Below, one piece after another: positions 8,188-17,020 of a stretch of DNA of 64,000 nucleotides. Source of the DNA: Paenibacillus_AB hodogayensis (GTDB taxonomy: Bacteria; Bacillota; Bacilli; Paenibacillales; NBRC-103111); contig NZ_BAAAYO010000006.1 of NCBI RefSeq assembly GCF_039536325.1, positions 186,001 through 250,000 on the forward strand, written 5' to 3'. The notes under the pieces are model-generated. The model made no database searches. It saw only the letters and a list, made by a program, of their open reading frames with translations, and was not told the DNA's origin. The translations under genes were made by a program, and so were the position numbers. Numbering within the stretch: the first letter of the stretch is position 1; each line of letters begins with the position of its first letter.

Positions 8188-9804
8188 TTAAACGTAAAGC
8201 GTTTCGCGCAGCTTGCTCACGTCGGCATTGCTCAAATACTCTTCGTACGTCATCTGCCGGTCGATCAGACCGTTCGGGGTAATCTCGATAATCCGGTTGG
8301 CGACCGTCTGGATAAACTGCCAGTCATGCGAGACGAACAGCATCGTCACGTCGGTGTCGATCAAGCCGTTGTTAAGCGCGGTAATGGACTCGAGATCGAG
8401 ATGGTTCGTCGGCTCGTCGAGCATCAGCACGTTGGCTCCGCTCAGCATCATTTTGGACAGCATGCAGCGGACTTTCTCTCCCCCGGATAGCACCGATGCT
8501 TTCTTGAGCGATTCTTCGCCGGAGAACAGCATCCGGCCGAGGAAGCCGCGGATAAAGGTCTCGTCCTGATCCTTCGAATATTGGCGCAGCCAGTCGACCA
8601 AAGTCAGGTCAACGCCGTCGAAATAAGTAGCGTTGTCCTTGGGAAAATAGGCTTGGGTCGTCGTGACGCCCCATACGAATTCGCCCTGATCGGCCTCGAT
8701 CTCGCCCGCAAGTACCTGGAACAAGGTCGATTTGGCGGACCCGTTCGGACCGACAAGCGCGATTTTGTCCCCTTTGTTGACGACAAAGCTGATATTGTTA
8801 AGCAGCTTTTCGCCGTCCGCCGTCTTGCTGAGCCGGTCGACCGTCAATATGTTTTTCCCGGCTTCGCGCTCCGGTTTGAAATTGATATATGGGTATTTCC
8901 GGTTGGAAGGCTTGATGTCGTCGAGCGTCAGCTTCTCCAGCTGCTTTTTGCGGGAGGTAGCCTGCTTCGACTTGGACGCATTGGCGCTGAATCGGGCGAT
9001 AAACGTCTCCAGCTCTTTGCGCTTCTCGTCCACCTTCTTGTTGGCGTCGCGCATCAGCTTGATCGCCAATTGGCTGGATTCGTACCAGAAATCGTAGTTG
9101 CCGACATACAGCTGGATTTTGCCGAAGTCGATATCGGCAATATGCGAACAAACTTCGTTCAGGAAGTGGCGGTCATGGGATACGACGATAACGGTGCCTT
9201 CGAAGCGGCCCAAGAAGTTGACCAGCCAGTTGATCGATTCGATGTCCAAATGGTTGGTGGGCTCGTCAAGCAGCAGGTTTTGCGGGCTGCCGAACAGCGC
9301 CTGCGCCAGCAGCACGCGTACTTTCTCGTTGCCGCTCAGCTCCTTCATTTGTTTGTCGTGCAGGTCGGTGCCGATACCCAGGCCGAGCAGCAGCGATGCC
9401 GCATCCGACTCCGCCTCCCAGCCGTTCAGCTCCTGAAATTCGCCCTCCAGCTCGGCGGCGCGCATGCCGTCTTCCTCGGAGAAGTCCGGCTTTGCATACA
9501 GCGCGTCCTTCTCTTCCATAATAGAGTATAGTTCCCGGTGGCCCATTACGACCGTCTTCAATACTTGAACGTCGTCGAATTCGAAATGGTTTTGCTTGAG
9601 CACGGCCAACCGCTCGCCGGGCGTAACGAATACCTCGCCGCTGTTCGCCTCGATTTCGCCGGACAAAATTTTCAGAAACGTCGATTTGCCGGCCCCGTTT
9701 GCACCAATTAAACCGTAGCAATTGCCCGGCGTGAACTTTATGTTAACGTCTTCGAACAAGGCGCGTTTGCCGTAACGCAGCGTAACGTTGCTTGTACTGA
9801 TCAT
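8188..9804 (-). CDS. ykpA: ABC-F family ATPase YkpA
   Basis: Duplicated ATP-binding cassette protein of 538 aa without membrane segments, the architecture of the ABC-F translation factors (YkpA/YbiT branch). The first cassette has Walker A GANGAGKST (about 34-42) and LLLDEPTNHLD; the charged linker is at about 240-310. The second cassette has LSGGEKVR and LMLDEPTNHLD. Two motifs deviate: the second Walker A reads GPNGSAKST with Ala at the usual third Gly, and the first signature reads LSGNE. The first may be a YkpA family trait; the second I cannot judge without an alignment. A good sigma-A promoter and AAGGGGGA site precede the ATG. Confidence 0.9.
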   Translation of the reverse strand: MISTSNVTLRYGKRALFEDVNIKFTPGNCYGLIGANGAGKSTFLKILSGEIEANSGEVFVTPGERLAVLKQNHFEFDDVQVLKTVVMGHRELYSIMEEKDALYAKPDFSEEDGMRAAELEGEFQELNGWEAESDAASLLLGLGIGTDLHDKQMKELSGNEKVRVLLAQALFGSPQNLLLDEPTNHLDIESINWLVNFLGRFEGTVIVVSHDRHFLNEVCSHIADIDFGKIQLYVGNYDFWYESSQLAIKLMRDANKKVDEKRKELETFIARFSANASKSKQATSRKKQLEKLTLDDIKPSNRKYPYINFKPEREAGKNILTVDRLSKTADGEKLLNNISFVVNKGDKIALVGPNGSAKSTLFQVLAGEIEADQGEFVWGVTTTQAYFPKDNATYFDGVDLTLVDWLRQYSKDQDETFIRGFLGRMLFSGEESLKKASVLSGGEKVRCMLSKMMLSGANVLMLDEPTNHLDLESITALNNGLIDTDVTMLFVSHDWQFIQTVANRIIEITPNGLIDRQMTYEEYLSNADVSKLRETLYV

Positions 9805-9844
9805 GTAGCGAATCCCCCTTATCGAATCTTGCCATCAAATCGTT

Positions 9845-9872
9845 AGTATAGCATAATTTGGGGCCGCTTCAA
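9845..9872 (-). promoter_or_regulatory. Sigma-A promoter of ykpA
   Basis: On the minus strand TTGAAG, 16-bp spacer, TATACT, ending about 40 bases before the ATG. Confidence 0.7.
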
Positions 9873-10006
9873 AGGGAAAGCTCGGGAATTTGCCGATAAA
9901 ATCGCCACTCGCGTCCACATATTGGTTTTTGCCGGCGATTGGTATACACTGATGGAGCAACAGAAAAGTCGTCCACCACTCTGTAGCTTTGAAGGAGGCC
10001 ATCATC

Positions 10007-11437
10007 GTGAGCGAAGGAAACAAGCAGTTAATCACGGGGAAAAGTATTATTTTGCGTCTTGAAATCGACACCAACCGGATCCGATTCAGCGATATCGTAT
10101 CCGCCATTGCCGATGAAGGCGGAGACTTGGTCGCGATTGACGTCATCCAGACGAAGCAAGAGCTGTCGATTCGCGACTTGACGGTCAATGTGGCCGATAC
10201 GTTATTCACATCGAAAATCGTGGATAAGATTAAGGAACTCGACGGGGTCGCTCTCGTTAACGTGTCCGACCGGACGTTTCTCTTGCATCTAGGCGGCAAA
10301 ATCGAGACGAAGCTGAAAAGCCCGATCCAAAACCGGGACGATTTGTCCCGCGTCTATACGCCTGACGTAGCCCGCGTATGCTTGGCCATCAAAGAGGACC
10401 CGCGCAAAGCTTACTCCTTGACGATCAAGCGCAATACGGTTGCCGTCGTCTCCGATGGCACGGCGGTGCTCGGACTCGGCAACATCGGCCCGTACGCCGC
10501 CATGCCGGTTATGGAAGGCAAAGCGATGCTGTTTAAACAGTTCGCCGATGTGGACGCTTTTCCGGTTTGCCTCGATACGCAGGACACGGAAGAAATCATT
10601 CGCACGATCAAAGCGATCGCTCCCGCTTTCGGGGGCATTAATCTGGAAGACATCGCGTCTCCCCGCTGCTTCGAGATCGAAGAACGGCTGAAGCGCGAGC
10701 TGGACATCCCCGTATTCCACGACGACCAGCACGGAACAGCGGTCGTGCTGTATGCCGGACTGATCAGCGCACTCAAGCTGGTCGGCAAGTCGATCGATTC
10801 GATCAAGGTCGTGGTCTGTGGTATCGGCGCAGCCGGTATCGCCTGCAGTAAAATATTGCTCGCAGCCGGCGTCAAGGAACTGATCGGCGTCGACCGGGAT
10901 GGCGCGCTCGTATCGGGCCGGAACTATGACAACCCAATGTGGGCCTGGTATGCGGAGAATACGAATCCGAACAAAACGACCGGCTCGTTGCAAGAAGTGT
11001 TGGCAGGTGCCGACGTGTTTATCGGCGTGTCCGCGGCAGGCTTGCTGAAGCGCGAGGACGTGCTGAGCATGGCGGCCGACCCGATCGTATTCGCCATGGC
11101 CAACCCGAATCCGGAAATCAGACCGGAGGAGATCGAGGATATAGCCGCCGTCGTGGCGACGGGTCGCTCGGACTACCCGAACCAGATCAACAATGTGCTC
11201 TGCTTCCCCGGCATATTCCGCGGGGCGCTCGACTGCCGGGCAACGGACATCAACGAAGAGATGAAGCTAGCTGCCGCCGAAGCGATCGCCTCGGTTATTA
11301 CCGACGAAGAGCGCAACAAGCTGTACGTTATCCCGAGCGCCTTTAATCAGAAAGTGGCCAAACTGATCCGCGACCGCGTCGTGGAAGCGGCTATCCGTAC
11401 CGGCGTAGCCCGCCGCATTCCGCGGGAATACCGGTAA
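10007..11437 (+). CDS. Malic enzyme with N-terminal ACT domain
   Basis: Converts malate to pyruvate and CO2 with reduction of NAD(P). The 476-aa protein has an ACT-type regulatory domain at about 1-85 (LRLEIDTNRIRFSDIVSAI...VALVNVSDRTF). The catalytic part shows VYTPDVARVC, SDGTAVLGLGNIGPYAAMP, the metal-binding segment FHDDQHGTA, a Rossmann motif GIGAAGIACSK, and MANPNPEI. The start is the GTG at 10007, 8 bases after AAGGAGG; an upstream in-frame TTG lies before the ribosome site. The ACT domain suggests allosteric control by a small molecule, which the sequence does not identify. NAD versus NADP preference is not obvious. Confidence 0.9.
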   Translation: MSEGNKQLITGKSIILRLEIDTNRIRFSDIVSAIADEGGDLVAIDVIQTKQELSIRDLTVNVADTLFTSKIVDKIKELDGVALVNVSDRTFLLHLGGKIETKLKSPIQNRDDLSRVYTPDVARVCLAIKEDPRKAYSLTIKRNTVAVVSDGTAVLGLGNIGPYAAMPVMEGKAMLFKQFADVDAFPVCLDTQDTEEIIRTIKAIAPAFGGINLEDIASPRCFEIEERLKRELDIPVFHDDQHGTAVVLYAGLISALKLVGKSIDSIKVVVCGIGAAGIACSKILLAAGVKELIGVDRDGALVSGRNYDNPMWAWYAENTNPNKTTGSLQEVLAGADVFIGVSAAGLLKREDVLSMAADPIVFAMANPNPEIRPEEIEDIAAVVATGRSDYPNQINNVLCFPGIFRGALDCRATDINEEMKLAAAEAIASVITDEERNKLYVIPSAFNQKVAKLIRDRVVEAAIRTGVARRIPREYR

Positions 11438-11459
11438 TCTCATAAAGCAGTCCAGCTAC

Positions 11460-11532
11460 AGGAAGCGCGCCCCTTGCCACTCATCGGTATCGACCGTAAG
11501 GTCTACCGATGTTCGCGAGGGACGCGCTTCCT
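11460..11532. other. Long compound hairpin between convergent genes
   Basis: Nested inverted repeats: AGGAAGCGCG (11460-11469) with CGCGCTTCCT (11523-11532); CCCTTGC (11471-11477) with GCGAGGG (11515-11521, one wobble); CATCGGTA (11482-11489) with TACCGATG (11504-11511); and GACC with GGTC closing a GTAA loop (11496-11499), a GNRA tetraloop on the plus strand. No T-run follows, so it is not a standard terminator. It may stabilise or process the 3' end of the malic enzyme mRNA. Confidence 0.7.
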
Positions 11533-11555
11533 TGCGTACGGGAGCTTTCGAGCTG

Positions 11556-13319
11556 TCAGTCGGACTCCGGCAGGCGGAACGTAAAGCGCGTGCCGATCAC
11601 CTGGAGCGTATCCCCGTTTGCCAATGGATAGCGCTTGTAAGGAACCATCGGCTCGTTGTTCCATAACGTCCCGTTTTTGGAGCCGAGGTCTTTGGCAAAG
11701 TAGTCGGACTGCTCGCGGGCGATTTCCAAGTGCAGCTTCGATACTCCGGCGGCTTCTTCTACATAATCGACCGCATCGCGCTCTCGGCCGATCAGAAACC
11801 GTTCTCCGGCAAGCGGGAGCCGCTCGGCCTTTCCGCTCTTGGCGACCTCCAGCACGGGAGGCCGCTTCCCATCCGCTCCGTCTTCCGCTTGTCCGGACAG
11901 ACGGGACGTCCCCGGCCGCAGCAGCACGGTCGCATCGGGCTGGCGCAGCAGCGTCGTGGACGCAGCTCCATACGACTCCACGGGCTGCGGCAAGACAGAC
12001 TCCTGCCCCTCAGGACGCCGCAGCGCAGGTTCCTGACCGGCAGGCAGCCAAGGCTTCGGACGATCGGCGCGCGGAGCCGGGGCGACGGCCGACGGCTGTG
12101 CGGAAGGCTGTACGGAAGGACGTGCGGAGAGCAGGCCGGTCAGGCCGGTCATTTCCCGCTCCTCCATCTCCTTGTAGGACCGGGCCAACGACTCCAGGCC
12201 GGACGGCAGCGGCAAAGACGGTCCGAGCCGCAGCCAGACGAACAGCGCATCGAGCAGCAGCACCGTCAGTCCGGACCATATGCTGAGAAACCCTTCCGCT
12301 GCGTCCGGCGGATAAAAGCTCCAGATCAGCAAAACCAACGCTGCCGCAGCCCCCGCCCCGAGCGCGGCTTGCTTGCGGGTCCGCGGCGTTGCGGCGGTCG
12401 CGGCCGATACCTCTGCCGGGGTGCTCCCTTCGCCGGACCAAGGCTCTGGGCCGGGCTCCTCGTCAGGGGAACGCATGCGCGAATGAAGCGGCTTTGCGGA
12501 TGAAATCCATGACGGCAAGACCGGACGCGCTTCTTCCTCCGATCCCGATACCGGCAGCGCGGAGAACGGTCGAGGCGAATCGGCGGGCTCGTTTCGCGAA
12601 CTGGAGGACAGGCGTTGCGAGACGGCGGAGAAGGGTGACGGCTCGTGCTCCCTCTGCGGCGGAGCGGGAGTCGCGGCAACAGGCTCCGGTTCGAAACCGG
12701 ACGCATAACGGGCGGATTCGCGCGACGCCTCCGGATCGAGCAGACCGGCAAGCAGCGAACGGATATCGCGGAATTCGAACCGGTCGCGGTTCAAAGCGGC
12801 CATCAGAGCCGTGAAGCCCCCACCCTCGATCCGTTCGATGCAGGCCGACAACCGAAGCGCCAGCTCCTTGAACTGCACCCGAACCGGCGGTTTATTGTCC
12901 GCATCGCGGACCGGTACGTAAAGCAGCGATAAATCCCCGGCAATATCATTGTCGCTGCCGACAAAAATAAACTCATCGTGGAGCCAATAACCATCCTCGC
13001 GCAGCATATACGTTTGACTGTCGTCGATCGTGCCCGCGCAGCCGAGCAGCAACCGGTAGTAAGACGCAAGCGTAAGCTTGCCGGTCTTCATCCACTGCGA
13101 CAGCATCCGCTTGCCTGTAATATCGTAGCGGAGACGTACGTTCAGATCGATTTCCTCGGCCTCGAACGGCAGCAGGCCGGGAATAGCGTCGCCCTCCAGC
13201 ATCCGCAGCTCGATCCGCTCGAGTTGGCCAAAACTAAGCGGTTTCGTTCCGGATAAGACAAGGCAGGTGCCTCGATGCCGGACGAAGTCGTAATGAAAGC
13301 CGTATAAAGATTGATTCAT
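11556..13319 (-). CDS. FHA-domain membrane protein (DUF6382-like) of the Tad locus
   Basis: 587-aa protein. Residues about 1-180 look like the DUF6382 domain common in Paenibacillus Tad loci (starts MNQSLYGFHYDFVRHRG). A Pro/Ser/Glu-rich linker, a hydrophobic hairpin at about 320-365 (two membrane segments) and another low-complexity Pro/Ala linker follow. The C-terminal about 100 residues form a forkhead-associated domain: FLIGRERDAVDY, VSKLHLEIA, DLGSKNGTLWNNEPM. FHA domains bind phosphothreonine, and a Ser/Thr kinase gene lies at the other end of the locus, so a phospho-dependent link to pilus assembly is likely. The putative ribosome site (GAAGGAGG) is 13 bases from the ATG. Last gene of the tad cluster. 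Confidence 0.8.
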   Translation of the reverse strand: MNQSLYGFHYDFVRHRGTCLVLSGTKPLSFGQLERIELRMLEGDAIPGLLPFEAEEIDLNVRLRYDITGKRMLSQWMKTGKLTLASYYRLLLGCAGTIDDSQTYMLREDGYWLHDEFIFVGSDNDIAGDLSLLYVPVRDADNKPPVRVQFKELALRLSACIERIEGGGFTALMAALNRDRFEFRDIRSLLAGLLDPEASRESARYASGFEPEPVAATPAPPQREHEPSPFSAVSQRLSSSSRNEPADSPRPFSALPVSGSEEEARPVLPSWISSAKPLHSRMRSPDEEPGPEPWSGEGSTPAEVSAATAATPRTRKQAALGAGAAAALVLLIWSFYPPDAAEGFLSIWSGLTVLLLDALFVWLRLGPSLPLPSGLESLARSYKEMEEREMTGLTGLLSARPSVQPSAQPSAVAPAPRADRPKPWLPAGQEPALRRPEGQESVLPQPVESYGAASTTLLRQPDATVLLRPGTSRLSGQAEDGADGKRPPVLEVAKSGKAERLPLAGERFLIGRERDAVDYVEEAAGVSKLHLEIAREQSDYFAKDLGSKNGTLWNNEPMVPYKRYPLANGDTLQVIGTRFTFRLPESD

Positions 13320-13338
13320 GGGAGTCCAAGTCCCTCCT

Positions 13339-13848
13339 TCAAGTCAGCGGAGAGCAGTAGGTAGAGGTCAGCGCCATGGCCGGCAATACGGCATACATGA
13401 ACGGAAACGTGGCCGCCTTGCTCTTGTAGGCAAGCATGCCCTTGACGTCTCGGAGCAGCAGCAGGTTGAACACGAGCGCAAACGTATGACGCAGCCGGTG
13501 CAACAGCTCGCCGCGGAAAGCGACGAGGACCAGCCCGATCACAGCGGCCAAAACAATGGAGTTGAATGCGCCGTTTACAACAAAGACCCCTCCGGTCATC
13601 GCGCCGATGGCGCCGAACAGCTTGACGTCCCCCGCCCCTACGGCACGCATGGCATACAGCGCAAGCATAATGCCGAAGCCGGCAGCAAAGCCGATTGCGG
13701 CATGCGCCAGACCGTCCCAGCCTCCGCTCCAGCCTTGGTACGACAGGCCAAGCGCAATACCGGATACCGTATAGCGGTTCGGGATTTTACTTTCCTTGCA
13801 ATCGTGATAAAAACATATCGCCAGCAATACAATCAATCCGGCAATCAT
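13339..13848 (-). CDS. Prepilin peptidase, A24 (TadV/CpaA) family
   Basis: Short (169 aa) multi-pass aspartic protease that cleaves the class III leader of Flp-type pilins at the inner membrane. Both catalytic aspartates are in place: YHDCKESKIPN near residue 16 and GAGDVKLFGAIG near residue 75. It lacks the N-methyltransferase domain, as expected for TadV. The ATG at 13848 follows GAGGAG by 9 bases and gives a membrane helix at the N-terminus; upstream in-frame codons encode a basic, unconvincing extension. It lies between the TadE-like gene and the FHA gene. Confidence 0.88.
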   Translation of the reverse strand: MIAGLIVLLAICFYHDCKESKIPNRYTVSGIALGLSYQGWSGGWDGLAHAAIGFAAGFGIMLALYAMRAVGAGDVKLFGAIGAMTGGVFVVNGAFNSIVLAAVIGLVLVAFRGELLHRLRHTFALVFNLLLLRDVKGMLAYKSKAATFPFMYAVLPAMALTSTYCSPLT

Positions 13849-13987
13849 CGCCCTAAGCTCCTCTCTCTCGTCAAAAGCGCGGCCAGTCCGTTCGCCCCGT
13901 CGCCGGTACTTTTTCACCTGTTCTGCTCATTCCGATAAAAATCTGTTCGGGCTCCCTTCGTTCCGGAGACGTTCCGCAGCCGCCCGC

Positions 13988-14653
13988 TTACGCTCCCGTC
14001 CAAATTCGCTCCACCGCCGTTTTTCGCAGCGTAATCGTCTTTCTCACGAACGGAATCGGCAGCTTGACGGTATATTCCGCCGTTATTCCGATCAACCGGT
14101 TGTCGTCGCTTCCGAAACGGGGCAGCACAACACGAGTTACGCTTAGCTTGTCCGCCTTCAAAACGCCTTCATCGGCATAATGCATGACCGCCTGCTTGAA
14201 GGCGGCATGAACAAGCGGAGTGATCCGCTCGGCCACGAACCGTTCGGCCTCGTCCAAGGCCATCTGCGCGGTTTTCTCTCTAATCTCCCGCTCCCATTCC
14301 ACCAAATTGACCATAAAATCGGGTATGTACGCTTTGTAGTCTTCAACCCACTGTTCCCCTTGCTCTAGCTTGTCCCTCGCCGCACCAATCTGCCCGAGCC
14401 ACTCGCTAGCCTTCTGGCCGACGCCGCTCTGCGCGTAAGCCTGAATCGCTTCTTCGGCAAGCTGGTCCACCGGATAGGCGCTGGCTGCCATCTGTTTGGT
14501 CGTCTCGGCCACCGCGCTTTGCAGCGCCATATCCGCTACCGTTAGTTTGATCAGGCATGCCAGCGCAAGCACAAAGGCGAGGAAAAAGGGCAGCGCCACC
14601 GTCGCCTCCAGGCTGACGCTGCCGCTCACGTCGCGGGCCAACGATCGGACCAA
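13988..14653 (-). CDS. TadE-like pseudopilin; start uncertain
   Basis: 221 aa from the TTG at 14653. It has the pseudopilin pattern of a short basic N-terminus, the motif GSVSLEAT and a hydrophobic helix (VALPFFLAFVLALACLIKL), followed by an extracytoplasmic helical domain. The Gly-Ser-Val-Ser-Leu-Glu pattern resembles the prepilin peptidase site with Glu at +5. No ATG or GTG lies in frame between the previous gene and the TTG. A strong GGGGGAGAGGAG sits 60 bases upstream with no standard start codon near it, so translation may begin at a rare codon. Located between DUF5702-like and prepilin peptidase genes. Confidence 0.75.
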   Translation of the reverse strand: MVRSLARDVSGSVSLEATVALPFFLAFVLALACLIKLTVADMALQSAVAETTKQMAASAYPVDQLAEEAIQAYAQSGVGQKASEWLGQIGAARDKLEQGEQWVEDYKAYIPDFMVNLVEWEREIREKTAQMALDEAERFVAERITPLVHAAFKQAVMHYADEGVLKADKLSVTRVVLPRFGSDDNRLIGITAEYTVKLPIPFVRKTITLRKTAVERIWTGA

Positions 14654-14753
14654 GCCTGTCGCCGACGGGGCCTTCGTCTTGCGGGCAGCTGTATAGGAAG
14701 CGCTCGCCGTTTTGTTTACACTCCTCTCCCCCTTTCCGGCCGTCGCAGCAACA

Positions 14754-16997
14754 TCAATAAGACAGGACGACGGATTTGGCTATAACCGCCTTGTTGCCTT
14801 CGGTCGGGTATCCGAAAGCGGTCATCGTGTAGGGCATAAACCACAAGCCCAGCTTCGTTTCGGTGCGGGCCTGCATTTGCGAGACCGCTTGGCGCAAGTC
14901 GCATCCCGTATTCAGATCGATCAGGCTTTGCATGCGGGCCGTCATCGGGTCGCGCTTCGTTTGGATCAGCATAAAAAGGCGCAAGTAGTCTTTGTAGCCC
15001 ATCGTCAACATCGGTGGCGCCTTGGACGATACGACCACCTCTTCGCCGTTGACAAGCTTCGTCATATCGATAAACGCTTTTCCGGCTCCCTCCGCAAGCG
15101 CCCACAGCAGCGTCAGCAAAGGATTGCCGAACGTGACGATTTTCGATTCGGGAGCCATCAGCGCCTCTGCCGTGCGAATCGCCAGCCGGATCGCGAACAT
15201 TTCCGTATAGGCGGCCGATTGGTTTTTAAGGCAGGAGCCGAGCCCGTACAGCAAATATTCCGCCTCCTGCCCTTGCAGTTGATGGCTGTCCCTCTGTGAT
15301 GCTCCATACTCTTTTTTGGGCTGTCCGTCCGGCTCCTTTTCTTTGCCGTATGTCCGGTAATTGAAAGTCGTCAGCGCATATTCATTGATATACAGCTCGT
15401 CGCGGAATGCGCCGGCCGCGTTCGAAATGCCTTCCAGCAGCTTGTCGATCATGCCCGTCGTCTGCTTCATCGCCTTGTCGGCGTCGCCCATCTCGTCCAC
15501 TCCGGCAGCAACAACCGGTTCGGTCCGGTTATACTCGGCGTACTTGCGGTAAAGCGCAGCCTCGCCGGAAGCGGGATTGCCGGTTTCCAGCCGCGCATAC
15601 GCATCCGAGTCGCCGTTTCCGCAAGCCGCCCATAGTTTACGGGCTTCATCCCAAACGCCGGCGAACTTCGTTTTTTGCTCTTTTTTTCTTTTGGCTATTT
15701 CGCTGCGCGACGCGTTCCCGCGCTCCTCCTCCGCTCCTTGGGCGGCGGCAAACTGCTCGGCTTTCGCTCCGTAAGCGTTATTCGAATCCGACAGCACCTG
15801 CATACGAACCGAATCGAACTTGGCGGCTCCGACGAACAGCGTCGTTGCGTCCAGAGCGGCTTCGAAGCCGTTGAACAAAGCCCCGATGCCCCCGACACCG
15901 GTTTTGTACTGCATGTAATAAGAATCCGGCTTGGACGCTACCGCCCAGACTTCCGGAGATAATTCGGCCGTGGACGACGCGCTGGCGCCTGCCTGCTCGC
16001 GTATTCGTTCGTCCAGCGCCTTGGCCCGGTCGAGACGCTGGAAAATGTCCGCCGTTAGTGCGGATACCGTCTGCTGATCGCGCTTCGCCTCCAGCTTCGT
16101 CGTCTGGAGCAGCAGCGTATATTCGGCAATATACCGCAAAATCGTCTCCAAATCGCCGATCTGCCGGTTCATCTCGCCAAGACTGCGCTCCAGCTCGTTG
16201 ATCGATTGCTGGATGGCGGCAATCGCCTCGGCGGCCTGAACGCCGGCTTGCAGCATTCCCGCCAACCCGGCCTGTCTCTCGGCGATCGACCGCCGAACCG
16301 CTTCAGCCTGCGCTTTGAGCGATTGGATGGAACGGGTTACTTCCTCGGCATCACGCAAGCCGATAAGCCGGCACAGCTCGTCAAGCCTTTCCAGCTTGCG
16401 AGCATAGTAGGCGCGAAACAGTCCGGCTTTCTCTACAAGCCGCTGCGAGCTCGTCCAGGCTTCGTCCAGTTCGTCGTCGCGTTGTTCCAGCAGCTGCTCG
16501 ATCGCTTGCGCCTGCTTCGTAAAAGACGACACCCCGGACAGCATGGACGTCGCTCCCGATTTGTTTTTCAACTTATCGGTAACGCTCAAGGCGAATTCGA
16601 TGGGTGCCCGGTACTTCATCTCTTCGAGCACCTGCCGCTGAAATACCGCCTTGTTGCCGAGCGTATACAGAGGCTGTAGCGTGGTGGACGAAGCCGCCGG
16701 AACAATAAGCCGATACGCCCCGTCTGCTCCGCCTGCATCCAGATTGTCCTTGAACACCTGCCCGAATAGCTCGCGGCTTTCCTCCGGGCTTTGGCCGATG
16801 GCGAACAAACCGTAGTTGCGCAAGGACGGATCGTATGCGGACAGCACGGAGCGGAGTGCGGCCTTGGCGGCCGCTTCCGTCTGGCGCTCGCCCATCTTCG
16901 CCCGCGCGGCGTCGATCAGTGCGGCATGGAAGGCGAACATCGGGGCCAGCAGCAGGATAAGCGACAACGAAACCGTGCCGGCCCGGGATTTCCACAT
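14754..16997 (-). CDS. Large DUF5702-like secreted/pseudopilin-anchored protein of the Tad locus
   Basis: 747 aa. The N-terminus (MWKSRAGTVSLSLILLLAP) is a short positive segment, a Gly, then a hydrophobic helix, the TadE/TadG-style anchor. The remainder is extracytoplasmic, highly helical and Ala/Gln/Glu-rich, with a long predicted coiled coil at about 160-330. It resembles the DUF5702 proteins encoded in Firmicute Tad clusters; no enzymatic motif is visible. Likely a minor pilin or surface component. GAGGGGGC precedes the ATG. It is 23 bases downstream of the 17021 gene. Confidence 0.75.
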   Translation of the reverse strand: MWKSRAGTVSLSLILLLAPMFAFHAALIDAARAKMGERQTEAAAKAALRSVLSAYDPSLRNYGLFAIGQSPEESRELFGQVFKDNLDAGGADGAYRLIVPAASSTTLQPLYTLGNKAVFQRQVLEEMKYRAPIEFALSVTDKLKNKSGATSMLSGVSSFTKQAQAIEQLLEQRDDELDEAWTSSQRLVEKAGLFRAYYARKLERLDELCRLIGLRDAEEVTRSIQSLKAQAEAVRRSIAERQAGLAGMLQAGVQAAEAIAAIQQSINELERSLGEMNRQIGDLETILRYIAEYTLLLQTTKLEAKRDQQTVSALTADIFQRLDRAKALDERIREQAGASASSTAELSPEVWAVASKPDSYYMQYKTGVGGIGALFNGFEAALDATTLFVGAAKFDSVRMQVLSDSNNAYGAKAEQFAAAQGAEEERGNASRSEIAKRKKEQKTKFAGVWDEARKLWAACGNGDSDAYARLETGNPASGEAALYRKYAEYNRTEPVVAAGVDEMGDADKAMKQTTGMIDKLLEGISNAAGAFRDELYINEYALTTFNYRTYGKEKEPDGQPKKEYGASQRDSHQLQGQEAEYLLYGLGSCLKNQSAAYTEMFAIRLAIRTAEALMAPESKIVTFGNPLLTLLWALAEGAGKAFIDMTKLVNGEEVVVSSKAPPMLTMGYKDYLRLFMLIQTKRDPMTARMQSLIDLNTGCDLRQAVSQMQARTETKLGLWFMPYTMTAFGYPTEGNKAVIAKSVVLSY

Positions 16998-17020
16998 GAT
17001 GACTTTGCCCCCTCGTTTCG

